Translations under genes and position numbers: made by a program
Source: Ariolimax columbianus
Lineage: Eukaryota; Mollusca; Gastropoda; Stylommatophora; Arionidae
Assembly: GCA_036924085.1 (NCBI GenBank)
Contig: JAVGWX010000013.1
Span: 62,246,157-62,310,156, forward strand
Direction of reading: 5' to 3'
Length of the DNA stretch: 64,000 bases
Notes under the pieces: model-generated
Told to the model about the DNA's origin: nothing
The model's input: only the letters and a program-made list of their open reading frames with translations
The model's database searches: none
In this document: positions 32,271 to 42,704 of the stretch, piece by piece
Layout: each line of letters opens with the position of its first letter
How positions within the stretch are numbered: position 1 is the stretch's first letter

Positions 32271-32394
32271 AATATAAACAACAACAAAAAAAGAAAAGAA
32301 GAACAAAACAAACATCGGAAAAACATATTTACAAATTAGTTCACCCCCAAGCAGCCTCATACAATGTTGTTGTTTGCGATTGCCCATAATGATT

Positions 32395-32850
32395 ATGCTA
32401 CTCTTATGTGCGCCCTGAAAAGGACGTTCAGTGGCGGGATGCAGTAACTTTCCTCACATCTGATGAAGGTGGACCGGAGCCCTCCATGCAGTTATGCTTT
32501 GCTTGGCTTCATCTGCGTGTCGCTCACTACTACGTGGATCACGTCGATCCTTCACCTCGCTAGCCAGGCTGCCATAAAAACAACCCTATTCCAGGGAGAG
32601 CTACTAGAAAGCCAAGGTGAGGGTCTTGACCAGAATTTTTGCCTGACCCTGACTAACATGTCTGATCAATATATTTTGCCTGACCCTGACTAACATGTTT
32701 GATCAATATATTTTGCCTGACCCTGACTAACATGTCTGATCAATATATTTTGCCTGACCCTGACTAACATGTCTGATCAATATATTTTGCCTGACCCTAC
32801 TAACATGTCTGATCAATATATTTTGCCTGACCAGACGTTAGTCTGCCTTC
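32395..32850 (-). repeat. G-rep copy with 37-bp tandem head
   Basis: The reverse complement of the G-rep body: 'gcttggcttcatctgcgtgt', 'gctagccaggctgcca'. Then, at 32640-32830, about five copies of the 37-bp unit 'gcctgaccctgactaacatg' plus 'tctgatcaatatatttt'. The CAA-type tail is seen as 'caatgttgttgtttgcg' near 32361. Confidence 0.85.
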
Positions 32851-33185
32851 CCACAATGTAATAAACACCCTAATTATTTTTTTAAAAAGATGGTTTTTGA
32901 CAAGTTTGGAAAAACACGAAAGAAAATAAGGTACATGAAATACATTGTTTTCATGAAAATTTAATATTTATTCGTTATACAATTTTTGTCATTGACAAAC
33001 AAACCATATTCACCTCAAATATTAGGAGGCGTACAGCGTTTGCTCACAATTTTGTTTGGAGCCTGGAACTAGATAGCTCCTATTTTGACTTACTGTACAC
33101 ATCAATACAGTATTTTAATGCAGTGCATCTCAAATAGTGAATTAAATACATCTGATATAGCCTTTTCTTTGCCTTAACTCTGTCC
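32851..33185. other. AT-rich spacer
   Basis: No feature supported. Confidence 0.4.
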
Positions 33186-33962
33186 GCAGAGCTGATATAT
33201 TGGCTCATAAACTTTCTTACAATAGAGCTGATATATTGGCTCATAAACTTTCTTACAATAGAGCTGATATATTGGCTCATAAACTTTCTTACAATAGAAC
33301 TGATATATTGGCTCATAAACTTTCTTACAATGCCGTAGAGCTGATAAATTGGCTCATAAACTTTCTTACAATAGAGCTGATATATTGGCTCATAAACTTT
33401 CTTACAATAGAGCTGATATATTGGCTCCCAAACTTTCTTACTATGTCGTAGAGCTGATATATTGGCTCCCAAACTTTCTTACTATGTCGTAGAGCTGATA
33501 TATTGGCTCATAAACTTTCTTACAATGCCGCAGAGCTGATATATTGGCTCATAAACTTTCTTACAATGCCGCAGAGCTGATATATTAGCTCATAAACTTT
33601 CTTACAATAGAGCTGATACATTGGCTCATAAACTTTCTTACAATAGAGCTGATATATTGGCTCATAAACTTTCTTACAATGCCACAGAGCTGATATATTG
33701 GCTCATAAACTTTCTTACAATAGAGCTGATATATTGGCTCATAAACTTTCTTACAATAGAGCTGATATATTGGCTCATAAACTTTCTTACAATAGAGCTG
33801 ATATATTGGCTCATAAACTTTCTTACAATAGAGCTGATAAATTGGCTCATAAACTTTCTTACAATGCCGCAGAGCTGATATATTGGCTCATAAACTTTCT
33901 TTCAATAGAGCTGATATATTGGCTCATAAACTTTCTTACTATGCGTTAGAGCTGATATATTG
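33186..33962. repeat. Minisatellite with mixed 36- and 41-bp units, about 20 copies
   Basis: The core 'gagctgatatattggctcat' plus 'aaactttcttacaa' is followed by either a short 'ta' or a longer 'tgccgca' or 'tgtcgta' linker. The 36-bp form preserves frame, producing spurious 83-130 codon frames. Confidence 0.94.
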
Positions 33963-33989
33963 AATTAATTCATCAAGTTCTCTCTAGAC

Positions 33990-34620
33990 TCAGACATAGA
34001 CAGTTCGCATTGGCAAAGCTGCTGCTAGATTTGCTCGCCTCCCAACGCGTGTTTGGAGAAAACCAGACACTGACAATTAAAACCAAGGCCATGGGGTAAA
34101 ATGCATGTGACATCAGCACACTTCTATATGGCAGCGAGGCTTGGACAACCTAAGCCAAACAAGAGAACAAGCGTAACACCTTCTATCTAAAGCACCTGTG
34201 ATCAGTTCTTGGAATTAAATGGAGGGGCAGAGCGATAAATGAAGAGGTGCACTCTCGGACCGGTCTCCCAAGAATGTACAATCCTTTCGCAGCGAAGACT
34301 ACGATGGCTTGGTCATGTTCTTCACGTGGAAGATGGTCGCATTCCCAAGGATATCCTCTATGGAAAGTTAGCGGATGGCAAGAGAACAGTCGGTCGACCA
34401 CTGTTGAGGTTCAAAGATATGTATAAGCGTGATATAAACGCCGTGGACATTTGTCTGGACATCATGAAAAGACGAATCTGTGGACCGATCCAAGTGCAGA
34501 TGTACGCTAACTGTACACTTTGTGAAGAGAAGATCTAGCAACACAGAGAAGTGAAATGACAATGTCGCAAGGAGAAAGACAACAAAATCCAGATAAGTAC
34601 ACATTTTCTTAACCACTCAA
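33990..34620 (+). pseudogene. LINE-S C-terminal region
   Basis: The plus strand, with frame changes, reads LTIKTKAMG, ISTLLYGSEAWTT, VLGIKWRGRAINEEVHSRTG, RLRWLGHVLHVEDGRIPKDI, GKRTVGRPLLRFKDMYKRDI. It agrees with the 18600-19315 fragment in the GHVxRMED and CKRDM blocks. Reverse transcriptase motifs are not included. Confidence 0.85.
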
Positions 34621-34639
34621 AGTCATATCATGAATATGA

Positions 34640-34985
34640 AGACTAACATCTGGTCATGCAAAATATACTGATCAGACATGTTAGTCAATGTCAGGAAAAA
34701 CATACTAGACCCTACCTCGGCTTCCTCATTTCCATGGAAATGGGCTATTTTCATGGCAGCCTGGCTAACAAAGTGAGGGATCAACAAGATCCCCGTAGTA
34801 GTGAGCGAGACGCAGATGAAGCCAAACATAGCACAGCCGCCTGGAAGACCCTGGTTCACCTTCACCAGCATGCTCGGGATGTGAGGAAAGCTACTGCAAC
34901 CCGTCACTTAACATCCTTTTCAGGGCACACAAAAAGATACACCTACTCATTGTGGGCATCGAAACAACAAGTCATATCATCCTAT
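34640..34985 (+). repeat. G-rep copy, CAA-tailed
   Basis: Begins 'ctggtcatgcaaaatatact' and contains one head unit ('actgatcagacatgttagtc'), then 'ggcagcctggctaacaaagt', 'cccgtagtagtgagcgagac', 'ggttcaccttcaccagcatg' and the tail region 'ctcattgtgggcatcgaaac'. Confidence 0.87.
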
Positions 34986-35560
34986 AGTCAGTCGTGACTG
35001 AAAGGGGCTACTGGCATCGAAACAAGTCATCATCCTATAGTCAGTCGTGACTGAAAGGGGCTACTGGCATCGAAACAACAAGTCATATCATCCTATAGTC
35101 AGTCGTGACTGAAAGGGGCTACTGGCATCGAAACAAGTCATCATCCTATAGTCAGTCGTGACTGAAAGGGGCTACTGGCATCGAAACAACAAGTCATATC
35201 ATCCTATAGTCAGTCGTGACTGAAAGGGGCTACTGGCATCGAAACAAGTCATCATCCTATAGTCAGTCGTGACTGAAAGGGGCTACTGGCATCGAAACAA
35301 CAAGTCATATCATCCTATAGTCAGTCGTGACTGAAAGGGGCTACTGGCATCGAAACAAGTCATCATCCTATAGTCAGTCGTGACTGAAAGGGGCTACTGG
35401 GATCGAAACAATAAGTCATATCATCCTGTAGTCAGTCGTGACTGAAAGGGGCTACTGGCATCGAAACAATAAGTCATATCATCCTATAGTCAGTCGTGAC
35501 TGAAAGGGGCTACTGGCATCGAAACAACAAGTCATATCATCCTATAGTCAGTCATGACTG
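34986..35560. repeat. Dimeric minisatellite, 58 + 53 bp alternating units
   Basis: The units share 'atcctatagtcagtcgtgac' and 'tgaaaggggctactggcatc'. They alternate between a linker 'aacaacaagtcatatc' and a shorter 'aacaagtcatc', giving a higher-order period of about 111 bp for most of the array. It grows from the G-rep CAA tail. Confidence 0.93.
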
Positions 35561-35699
35561 AAAAAAGCTACTTCTACAATTATGGACCTTTATCGAGAGT
35601 GAAAAATGTATTCGTGCAAAATGAAATGTTACTTCTTTTCGCTTGTGTTCTTCTTGTGTCTTTCAGCACCAGGTTATGAAGAGATTTCTTGACCGAGTG
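35561..35699. other. Spacer
   Basis: Nothing supported. Confidence 0.4.
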
Positions 35700-36290
35700 T
35701 GTGATTCGTACACGGGGAGCTATACTGCTTCTGTTATCCATTTTTTGTGTGGTCGGCCATTGGCTTTGTATCTGTATAGCATTACTTTCTGATGGATACT
35801 ATCTGGTGTTTGTCGTGTCACGTGGTCGAACCATTCGGTGTGTTGTGTCTTGATGGGGTCTAGCACTGGTGTTGTACCGGTAATTTGTAATGTAATGTAA
35901 TTGTGGTACTGATAGCACAATGTAGGTAGGAATATCGTGTTGTATAGTGTTCTTTTTGGTATCCATTGTCACATGTTTACATTGTAATATCGGGGACATT
36001 TGTCAAATGATTTGACTTGCTTTTTATTATCTGTGTTGGATTTCAGTGTCTTCTTTGCCATCTGCTAGAATTATGTTACCCAGGTACTTGAAATTTGTCC
36101 CCCGTTTTACTTATTGATTTTGTATAAATATTTGTTTCGGTTCTTTTCTTACAATCGTCATATCTTCGTTTTTTTTCTATGTTGAGATTTTTCATACTGT
36201 AATCCGTGCGTGCCTCATTATGATTGTTGATATGTTTCTGCAGTTGGTTTTCTGAGGGTGCTGTTATTGCTTGGTCATCAGTAATGAAAT
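35700..36290 (-). pseudogene. LINE reverse transcriptase end and C-terminal fragment
   Basis: Minus-strand order: ITDDQAITAPSENQLQKHIN (altered motif C), EARTDYSMKNLNIEKK, TNIYTKSISKTGDKFQVPG, RTLYNTIFLPTL, GTTPVLDPIKTQHTEWFDHV, MLYRYKANGRPHKKWI. This matches the motif C-to-WFGHVTRM layout of animal LINEs. Several frames and stops are involved. Confidence 0.75.
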
Positions 36291-36294
36291 GTGA

Positions 36295-36380
36295 ATGGTA
36301 TGAAAGGTAAATGGTATGAAAGGTAAATGGTATGAAATGTGAATGGTATGAAAGGTAAATGGTATGAAAGGTAAATGGGG
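36295..36380. repeat. Short tandem repeat, 16-bp unit, five copies
   Basis: 'atggtatgaaaggtaa' repeats with small changes. Confidence 0.92.
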
Positions 36381-36656
36381 TTTCCAGAAGAGGTAAAGTG
36401 CGAAATACAGATATTTGACATATGGTGAAATCTTCTGGCTAGAAATTACGGTGGTTTGGCCATCCCGTGTGAATATGGTAAGATCAACTTCAACCGCACG
36501 CTTTCAATGAAAGGTTCCGGCTTCAGGGCACGACATAGGCCATGGGACAGGTGGCTTACTACACAGGCAGATGCAACATATTGGCTCAAGAGAGACCACT
36601 TAAGCAACACAGTGTCGTCAACGAAACAAGTGAACGGACAACTGAGCTAAAATTTA
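36381..36656. other. Unassigned flank upstream of the polymerase fragment
   Basis: A 64-codon frame lies at 36456-36650. No domain recognised. Confidence 0.4.
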
Positions 36657-36675
36657 ATAAATTAGTCAATTGAAC

Positions 36676-38603
36676 GGGAGCAGATTCTACCCGATACGCT
36701 GGGCAGCTATAGAACAGCGAAGGAGACCTGGGCTAACGCTGGAACTTTCGCGTATGATGTGTATGAGGGGTTTCAGTCAAAGCAAGAAACAGTCGTGGTG
36801 GCACTCGGCCTGGAAGACGCATACAACCATGTCGATTTTGGGACCTTAATCGCCTGTCTGCAACAGTGTGGTTTAAATCCGTGGCTGGTTAGTTGGATAT
36901 CAGCTGCCCTGATGGAAAAAATTGTTGCGCTACGCGTGGGATCGTGGACATCAGAACCGAGGCGAATGTGTCCCGGACTGTCTCAAGGGTCTCCGCTCTC
37001 ACCGGTGTTGTTCAATGTCTACACAGTAAAAGTGGCTAATATTCAACCCACAGTGACAGGGCGAACGTTGACATTTGCCGATGACATCCTAACGTACAGG
37101 ACTGGCTCAGACAGGCATGAGTTGGTCAAAGACATCCAGGAAACCTTGCAAGGAATCTCAGAGTGGTGCGGCGACTCAACTTCCAAGATCAATGCGAACA
37201 AGGCCTGCATGATGTGGTGCTCTTTGAATAATTCCATAGTAAAGGCTGAACTCACGGGCATCACTTTTGATGGTTGCACCATTGACAGGTGTGACAGGTT
37301 GAAATACCTCAGAGTGATATTTGATCGCAGTTTTTCCTATAACTGCCATGTTGACCACACCGTACAAAGATGCAAGAGAGGGTTAGAAGCACTCAAGACC
37401 ATGGCTGCTGCCGACTTGGAACAACGCCTCCTGTTCATCCTATTTCGTCAGGTCGTGTTGTCTGTCATCGATTACGGACTAGGCATCCTCACACTATCAA
37501 GAACACAGCGCGAAAGGTTGGACCGCATCCAGAATGAAGGTATGCGTCTGGTTCTGGGCTGCACTAGAGATACCCCGATTGTGATGATGCGGTACATGTT
37601 GGGATTGTTATCGGTGACATCCATACATAAACTGGCACAAGTCAAAGTCTATATGTTGTCACCACAGACACGCGGCACACTCTGCACGGTAGTATCTCAG
37701 ACATCAAGGGATCAAGAATCAAGAGAGGGTCGTCATGGATGGCACAGGCTGAGACAACAATCGGACACGTCACTCCAGCTGAGACGATAGCCAAAGGGGA
37801 AGAATGGGTCCACACTGGTGATAGAACGATAGAGTACCAGAGAGTCATCATAACCTTAGGCAAGGAATGCAGAGAACGGAACAACGAGAGAGCAGATCAC
37901 GAGGTAAATCAGCTGATAACTGAGAACACCCAGAAGAGTGACGCTGTCATATACACCGACGAATCAGTCCCGCGCAGTGGGACATCAGGCTGGGGTTTCT
38001 CGGCTAGAGTGAGAGGTCAGATAATTGCTGAGCGCAGTAGGGCATACATGTCAACAACCTCCAGTATGAGAATGGAGACGGAAGCAGTGACCTCAGCACT
38101 GAAATGGATATCTCAGACTTCTATAACAAGGGCAGCCATCGTGACAGACGCGCAAGCCGTACTTCAGAAAGTACAGAAGGGATGGCTTAGGTACGAGTGG
38201 ATAGCTGCTGTTGAGGCCTCAAACCTCCAGGCGTTGACCTGGATCTCCTGTCCTGCTCATGCCTGGGTTCAGGGCAATGAAAGAGCTGACATCTTGGCTT
38301 TACAAGCTCCCATCATGGGCACATTAGTGATGGACAGCAGTGACATTTTGAAATCAATCAATGACCCGCCTGCTGGATGAGGACACGGCAATAAATGAAG
38401 CAGCAATGCACAGACTGCAAAGTTTCGACATTAAACGAGGTTCGAACGGAGTTGGACGCATGAGAGGATGGCGCAGGAGAGTGTACAACCAGCGAGCTAC
38501 AGGGACCATCAGCATCCATACCTTACGCCATTTGATGAGAGAGATGGACACCTATGGGTATGCCCGAAGTGCAGTGACGTCAATTCTTAGAAACATAAAT
38601 TAG
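36676..38603 (+). pseudogene. LINE-N-type polymerase: reverse transcriptase plus RNase H
   Basis: 36760-37790 encodes the reverse transcriptase: LGLEDAYNHVDFGTLIACLQ (motif A), PGLSQGSPLSPVLFNVYT (motif B), LTFADDILTYRTGSD (motif C), thumb with DRLKYLRVIFDRSFSYNCH and VVLSVIDYGLGILTLS. After a frame change, 37739-38380 encodes RNase H with VIYTDESV, MRMETEAVTSALKW, IVTDAQAV and WVQGNERADIL, supplying the D-E-D-D residues. A last frame (38361-38603) gives RATGTISIHTLRHLMREM. The layout of RNase H after reverse transcriptase fits the I/Nimb-like group. The motif A position that is usually the first catalytic Asp reads Gly (ALG rather than ALD), so it is probably inactive. 5' truncated; two frameshifts. 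Confidence 0.9.
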
Positions 38604-38628
38604 TCAATGGAACACTTTAGATCTCGTG

Positions 38629-39322
38629 GCCGGGAGGTAGTGACGAAAAATAACAATACGGGACTCTTTCGAGGCCCCGTAATTGGAATGAGTACACTTT
38701 AAACTCTTTAACGAGGATCTATTGGAGGGCAAGTCTGGTGCCAGCAGCCGCGGTAATTCCAGCTCCAATAGCGTATATTAAAGTTGTTGCAGTTAAAAAG
38801 CTCGTAGTTGGATCTCAGGCGCAGGCGGGCGGTCCGGCTCGCGCCGGTTCACTGCCCGTTGTCTCCTGCCCTACCGTCTGCCGGCTCTCTCCCACGGGTG
38901 CTCTTCGCTGAGCGTCCTGGGTGGCCGGCGCGTTTACTTTGAAAAAATTAGAGTGTTCAAAGCAGGCCTCGGCTGCCTGAATAATGGTGCATGGAATAAT
39001 GGAATAGGACCTCGGTTCTATTTTGTATGTTTTCGGAACTGGAGGTAATGATTAACAGGGACAAACGGGGGCATTCGTATTGCGGCGTTAGAGGTGAAAT
39101 TCTTGGATCGCCGCAAGACGAGCTACTGCGAAAGCATTTGTCAAGAATGTTTTCATTAATCAAGAACGAAAGTCAGAGGCGCGAAGACGATCAGATACCG
39201 TCGTAGTTCTGACCATAAACGATGCCGACTAGCGATCCGCAGGAGTTGCTTCGATGACTCTGCGGGCAGCTTCCGGGAAACCAAAGTATTTGGGTTCCGG
39301 GGGAAGTATGGTTGCAAAGCTA

Positions 39323-39367
<45 letters not shown>

Positions 39368-39388
39368 GCGGCTTAATTTGACTCAACA
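38629..39388 (+). rRNA. 18S rRNA, internal fragment (about 760 bp)
   Basis: Contains universal small-subunit blocks in the right order: 'gaggtagtgacgaaaaataa', 'gtgccagcagccgcggtaat', 'ttaaaaagctcgtagttgga', 'tttgaaaaaattagagtgtt', 'agaggtgaaattcttggatc', 'accgtcgtagttctgaccat' and 'aaaggaattgacggaagggc'. The first roughly 500 bases and the 3' third of 18S are missing. The variable region after 'gtagttggatct' is GC-rich, as in gastropods. The core blocks look nearly unchanged, so it is young or from an active unit, but incomplete and hence not a functional gene here. Confidence 0.92.
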
Positions 39389-40500
39389 CGGCCAACACTG
39401 AAATGACTGACATGCCGAGACCACTTTCCTTGGGTCTAATATGGAACTGGTGCTGGATCTAGACCCTCAGAAATCTGGGGTTATGCCCTCTGTGGCTCGG
39501 TTGGTCTACATCCAGTGTTTGAAAAGGGAATTGACGGAAGAGCACTATCAGGAGTGGAGCCTGCGGCTAAATTTGACTCAAGACGCAAACACTGTAGAAC
39601 GACTGACAAATCGAGAGCACTTTCGTTGGGTCTAATAGTGAACGTGTGCTGGTATTAGACCCACGGAAGACAGGTCAGCTCTCTAACCTTCTAATGAAGG
39701 ATCGCTACGGAAACCGTGCTTTAACACCGCAGGCTCCAGATACCTGGTCACGGACAAACAAAAGCCCTCGATTAATTCGTCCTGGCCAAAAAATGAACGG
39801 GTGCTGGAAATAGATCATCGGAAGACAGGTCAGTTTTACCGTACAAATGACAAGGCGTTGCTACGGAAATCCTTCTCAACTCGAGAGGAACAGCAGACAT
39901 TTGGTGCACGTACCAGGCTGATAAGCGAGGCTAAGAGAGGCTACCATGTGAGGGATAACGGCCAAACGCCTCTAAGCCAAAATCCCGCGCAAAAGCTCAG
40001 CACGATTGCAAGGGGAGGCCTCGACATGGTGGGGACCTGGGGCCCCATCCCCGCCCGGTCGAGCCGCAGAATGAGGACTCTGCCGTCCGCCGATCAAAGC
40101 GGGCGGGAAGCTGCTCGATATTCACCCCATACGGCGATGAGGTATGAAACCATTTGTATAAGACTTAGTTCTCGGTCGGGGTACCCTAAGCAGTAGATCA
40201 GCTACCTCACTGCGAACTGCTGAGACTCAACCCTTGACCATGAGATATGTCCGCTCCCCAGGCGAACAACATCTCCGTGCAATGACCAGGCTTGTCCCCT
40301 GGGCAAATGCACTTTTTCGAGAGGAATCACAGGTCGCTGACATTTGGTCCACGTGCTTGGCTGACAAGTTACCATCTGAGGGACTACGGCCGAACGCCTC
40401 TAAGCCAGAATCCCGCCCTTAATCTCAGCACCGCTGTGATGGGAGGCTACGACATGGCTGGGATTTACGTCCCAGCCCGGCCCGGTCGAGCCGCAGGAAT
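39389..40500 (+). pseudogene. Decayed rDNA mosaic: repeated 18S site and 28S 3'-end copies
   Basis: 39518-39600 repeats the 18S 'gaattgacggaag...aggagtggagcctgcggc' block in mutated form. 39620-39720 and 39795-40250 follow the 3' end of 28S ('gacaggtcagttttacc', 'ctcgagaggaac', 'cagacatttggtgcacgta', 'aacgcctctaagccaaaatc', 'cgctgagactcaacccttgacc'-like end). 40315-40500 is another 28S 3' copy ('gcttggctgacaagttacca', 'gcctctaagccagaatcccg'). The 131-codon and neighbouring frames are rRNA-derived and not proteins. Order and duplication differ from a normal rDNA unit. Confidence 0.82.
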
Positions 40501-40949
40501 GCACCTGGTAAAATGCACTCCTTCCTCGCTCTTTGCCTCTGTCTACTATCAGTCATTCCAATGGACGCAGAAGAGATGCAGTCCAGCGGACATTGCACCT
40601 CCTGCCCTATGGTGACAACCTCCCGGGTGGCGGGGAATGCTAGGCGTACCATCACTGCAGATGAGCCGAGAAAATAAAGCGAGCAAAAAGATACCTCACT
40701 CATATGCATATGCTACGTTGCTGGCAGGACGTGACGATCCTGGGAAAAAGTCACACTGGACTGCCTCTCTTCCGGGATAGTACAAACTAGTACATAGTCC
40801 ATCATATCATTGCCAAACCCTATAGACACGAGTAGGGAAGACTCGATAGTCCTGCAAGACAACTTCCTAAGAGAGACAACTCTGACCAAAAACAACTGCT
40901 GCCTTGCAGTTAGGCTGGGGACAGCCAAAGGCTAAGGAGGGCAACCCTA
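40501..40949. other. Unassigned
   Basis: No gene, RNA or repeat supported. It may be further decayed rDNA spacer or element sequence. Confidence 0.35.
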
Positions 40950-41054
40950 CAGAAACCCCTGTTGAAATCGGATGCACTGTGCCACTGGCTAACAAATCAA
41001 AACAGTGCAATGTAAATATCGCTGTAAACAGCGTACGATGAAGAAGAAGAAGAT
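40950..41054 (+). repeat. A-rep/SINE-B-like 3' end with GAA tail
   Basis: 'cctgttgaaatcggatgcac' followed by 'aaatatcgctgtaaacagcg' and 'gatgaagaagaagaag'. It has the features of both families, so it is a chimaera or a decayed A-rep. Confidence 0.5.
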
Positions 41055-41074
41055 CCCGTGGCCCATTATGTAAT

Positions 41075-41285
41075 CAGTTCAGTTCAGTTCATCATGTGAC
41101 TGCTTGAGATTGTTGGGGCACCCCTGCTGACACCTCCACAATGTTGTGCTGCCCCTGTCTGTTTGCGGTCGTTTTTTGTGTCGCCTCAAGTCGTAGGTTA
41201 GTGCATTCATGGATGTTGTCTTCCCATCGTTCTGTCTAACGTCACCACCCTCGCTTGCCTTGCACTGTATCCTGTAGTATTGTAT
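41075..41285 (-). pseudogene. LINE-R-like C-terminal tail, very short
   Basis: The minus strand gives an ENIxEW-like patch, then TTLWRCQQGCPNNLKQSHDE, equivalent to the end of LINE-R (REGWHGVVRMSSCVPQRPHR). The untranslated end matches 'gttcagttcatca' of the other copies. Confidence 0.6.
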
Positions 41286-41299
41286 TTGCAAGGCTACAA

Positions 41300-41530
41300 G
41301 TTGACTAAAGAGAGGTCCAGATTAGATATTAGGAAATATTTTTTTAGTCAGAGAGTGGTGTCTGCTTGGAATGCATTACCAGGGGAGGTAGTGGAGGCAG
41401 GGACAGTTGATGCATTTAAGAATAAATTGGATGCGCATATCTTTTAGAGCAAGGTGATGTAAATGAAACTAGTTGTATACAGACTCTGCAGGGTCTTCTA
41501 AACCAGTATAAAGACGTTAAGTTAAGTTAA
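41300..41530 (+). pseudogene. CR1-like LINE C-terminal tail with AAGTT repeats
   Basis: The plus strand reads [49 protein letters not shown] and a stop. The tail ends 'gacgttaagttaagttaag'. The same family occurs at 18115-18540 and 42232-42704. The frame is intact over this short piece. Confidence 0.87.
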
Positions 41531-41709
41531 GACGTGGCCATACCAAATCAGCTTTCGCCTTTTGATCATCATGAGGACACATTCCAGCTCCGATTGGTGG
41601 CCCTTGAAACATTAGCGAACTCTGGTTAAGAGATGGCTGAGGGGAGGCAAATCAGGTTCGCACAGAGATCGCAGATTCATTGTCACCTACGATACATCAT
41701 CCTTTTTAA
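41531..41709. other. Spacer
   Basis: Nothing supported. Confidence 0.4.
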
Positions 41710-41721
41710 AACAAACGCTGA

Positions 41722-41973
41722 GGGGACGGAGTGGTCTAGTGGTTAAGTGGCACGGCTCACAACCGGAAGGTGCTGGCTTCGATCCCCATCACAGCACCGG
41801 CCGTTACCCCGGGGAAGCAAGCCCTTATAAAAATGTAGGAGGAAGCAGGCCCTTACATAAAATGAATGCTGAAGTCGGATGCACTGGGCCGACAGGCGCA
41901 AAATAAAAACCACAGTGCAACGCACACCGCCTTGGGGATTTGAGAAAAAAGGTGAACGCAAAAAAAAAAAAAT
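41722..41973 (+). mobile_element. SINE-B with 12-bp target-site duplication
   Basis: Head 'gagtggtctagtggttaagt', B-box 'ggcttcgatcccc', full body and a poly-A tail (41960-41971). The direct repeat aacaaacgctga lies at 41710-41721 and 41974-41985, indicating a recent insertion. Confidence 0.93.
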
Positions 41974-42043
41974 AACAAACGCTGAAGAAGAAGAAAATAA
42001 AATTTCATTGTTTCGTTTCAATTGAAGTATTGGACCACCTGCA

Positions 42044-42064
42044 GCCCCCCCCCCACCCCCCCCG
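42044..42064. repeat. Poly-C run
   Basis: About 20 bases of almost pure c. Confidence 0.9.
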
Positions 42065-42139
42065 CAGGAAGCCTGTTTCCATGTACTTTCAGTAGTGGGT
42101 TCTGCTGCATAGTTTTACATTAAGAATCTGTTAGTTTAT

Positions 42140-42231
42140 TCCTTCTTCTTCTTCGCTCTTCCGCTACCAAGTTCTGAAAAGGGGTTTGCAAGAAGCAGGA
42201 TGTTGTCCAGAGAACGGAATGCGTTGTGTCT
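42140..42231 (-). repeat. A-rep, 3' part of a copy split by a CR1-like tail
   Basis: 'ccttcttcttcttcgctctt', 'gaaaaggggtttgcaagaag', 'gagaacggaatgcgttgtgt'. It resumes at 42705 with 'gttgtagtttacagcttgac'. Confidence 0.85.
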
Positions 42232-42704
42232 TAACTTAACTTAACTTAACGTCTTTATACTGGTTTAGAAGACTCTGCAGAGTCTGTATACAACGAGTTT
42301 AATTTACATTACCTTGCTCTAAAAGATATGTGCATCCAATTTATTCTTAAATGCATTAATTGTCCCTGCCTCTACTACCTCCTGTGGCAATGCATTCCAA
42401 GCATTCACCAATCTCTGACTACAAAAATGTGTCCTTACATCTAATCTGGACCTTTCTTTAGTTAATTTGTATCTATGCCTTCTTGTTCTTGTAGATGGTT
42501 GTATTTTGAAAAACTTGTTATAGTCTAATTTATCTGTTCCTCTGATCATCTTATAAACCTGTAATGTCACCTCGAATTCTTCTCTTTTCTAGACACTGTA
42601 GGCCGGTTTTTCTCTGTAGGCCGGTTTTTCTGAGTCTTTCCTCATAACTGTAATTCTGAGATCCCATTATCAGCTCTGTTGCTCTTTTTTGTATCCTTTC
42701 CAGC
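42232..42704 (-). pseudogene. CR1-like LINE C-terminal tail inserted in A-rep
   Basis: The minus strand encodes ATELIMGSQNYSYEERLRKT, LQCLEKRRIRGD, then [65 protein letters not shown]. In CR1/L2-like elements this is the conserved end of the polymerase. The 3' end has four TTAAG-type repeats (seen as 'cttaacttaacttaactt'). One small duplication and a frameshift are present near 42600. Confidence 0.87.

Noticed and set aside
32031..32387. 118-codon membrane-like frame (YLSIYLSIYL)
   Set aside because: Antisense of the GATA microsatellite.
38629..39388. Contamination from another organism as the source of the 18S piece
   Set aside because: It is joined to molluscan-type LINE sequence on one side and to decayed rDNA on the other. 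Contamination cannot be excluded without reads, but nothing in the sequence demands it.
39801..40615. 131- and 107-codon frames
   Set aside because: They lie in decayed 28S rRNA sequence.
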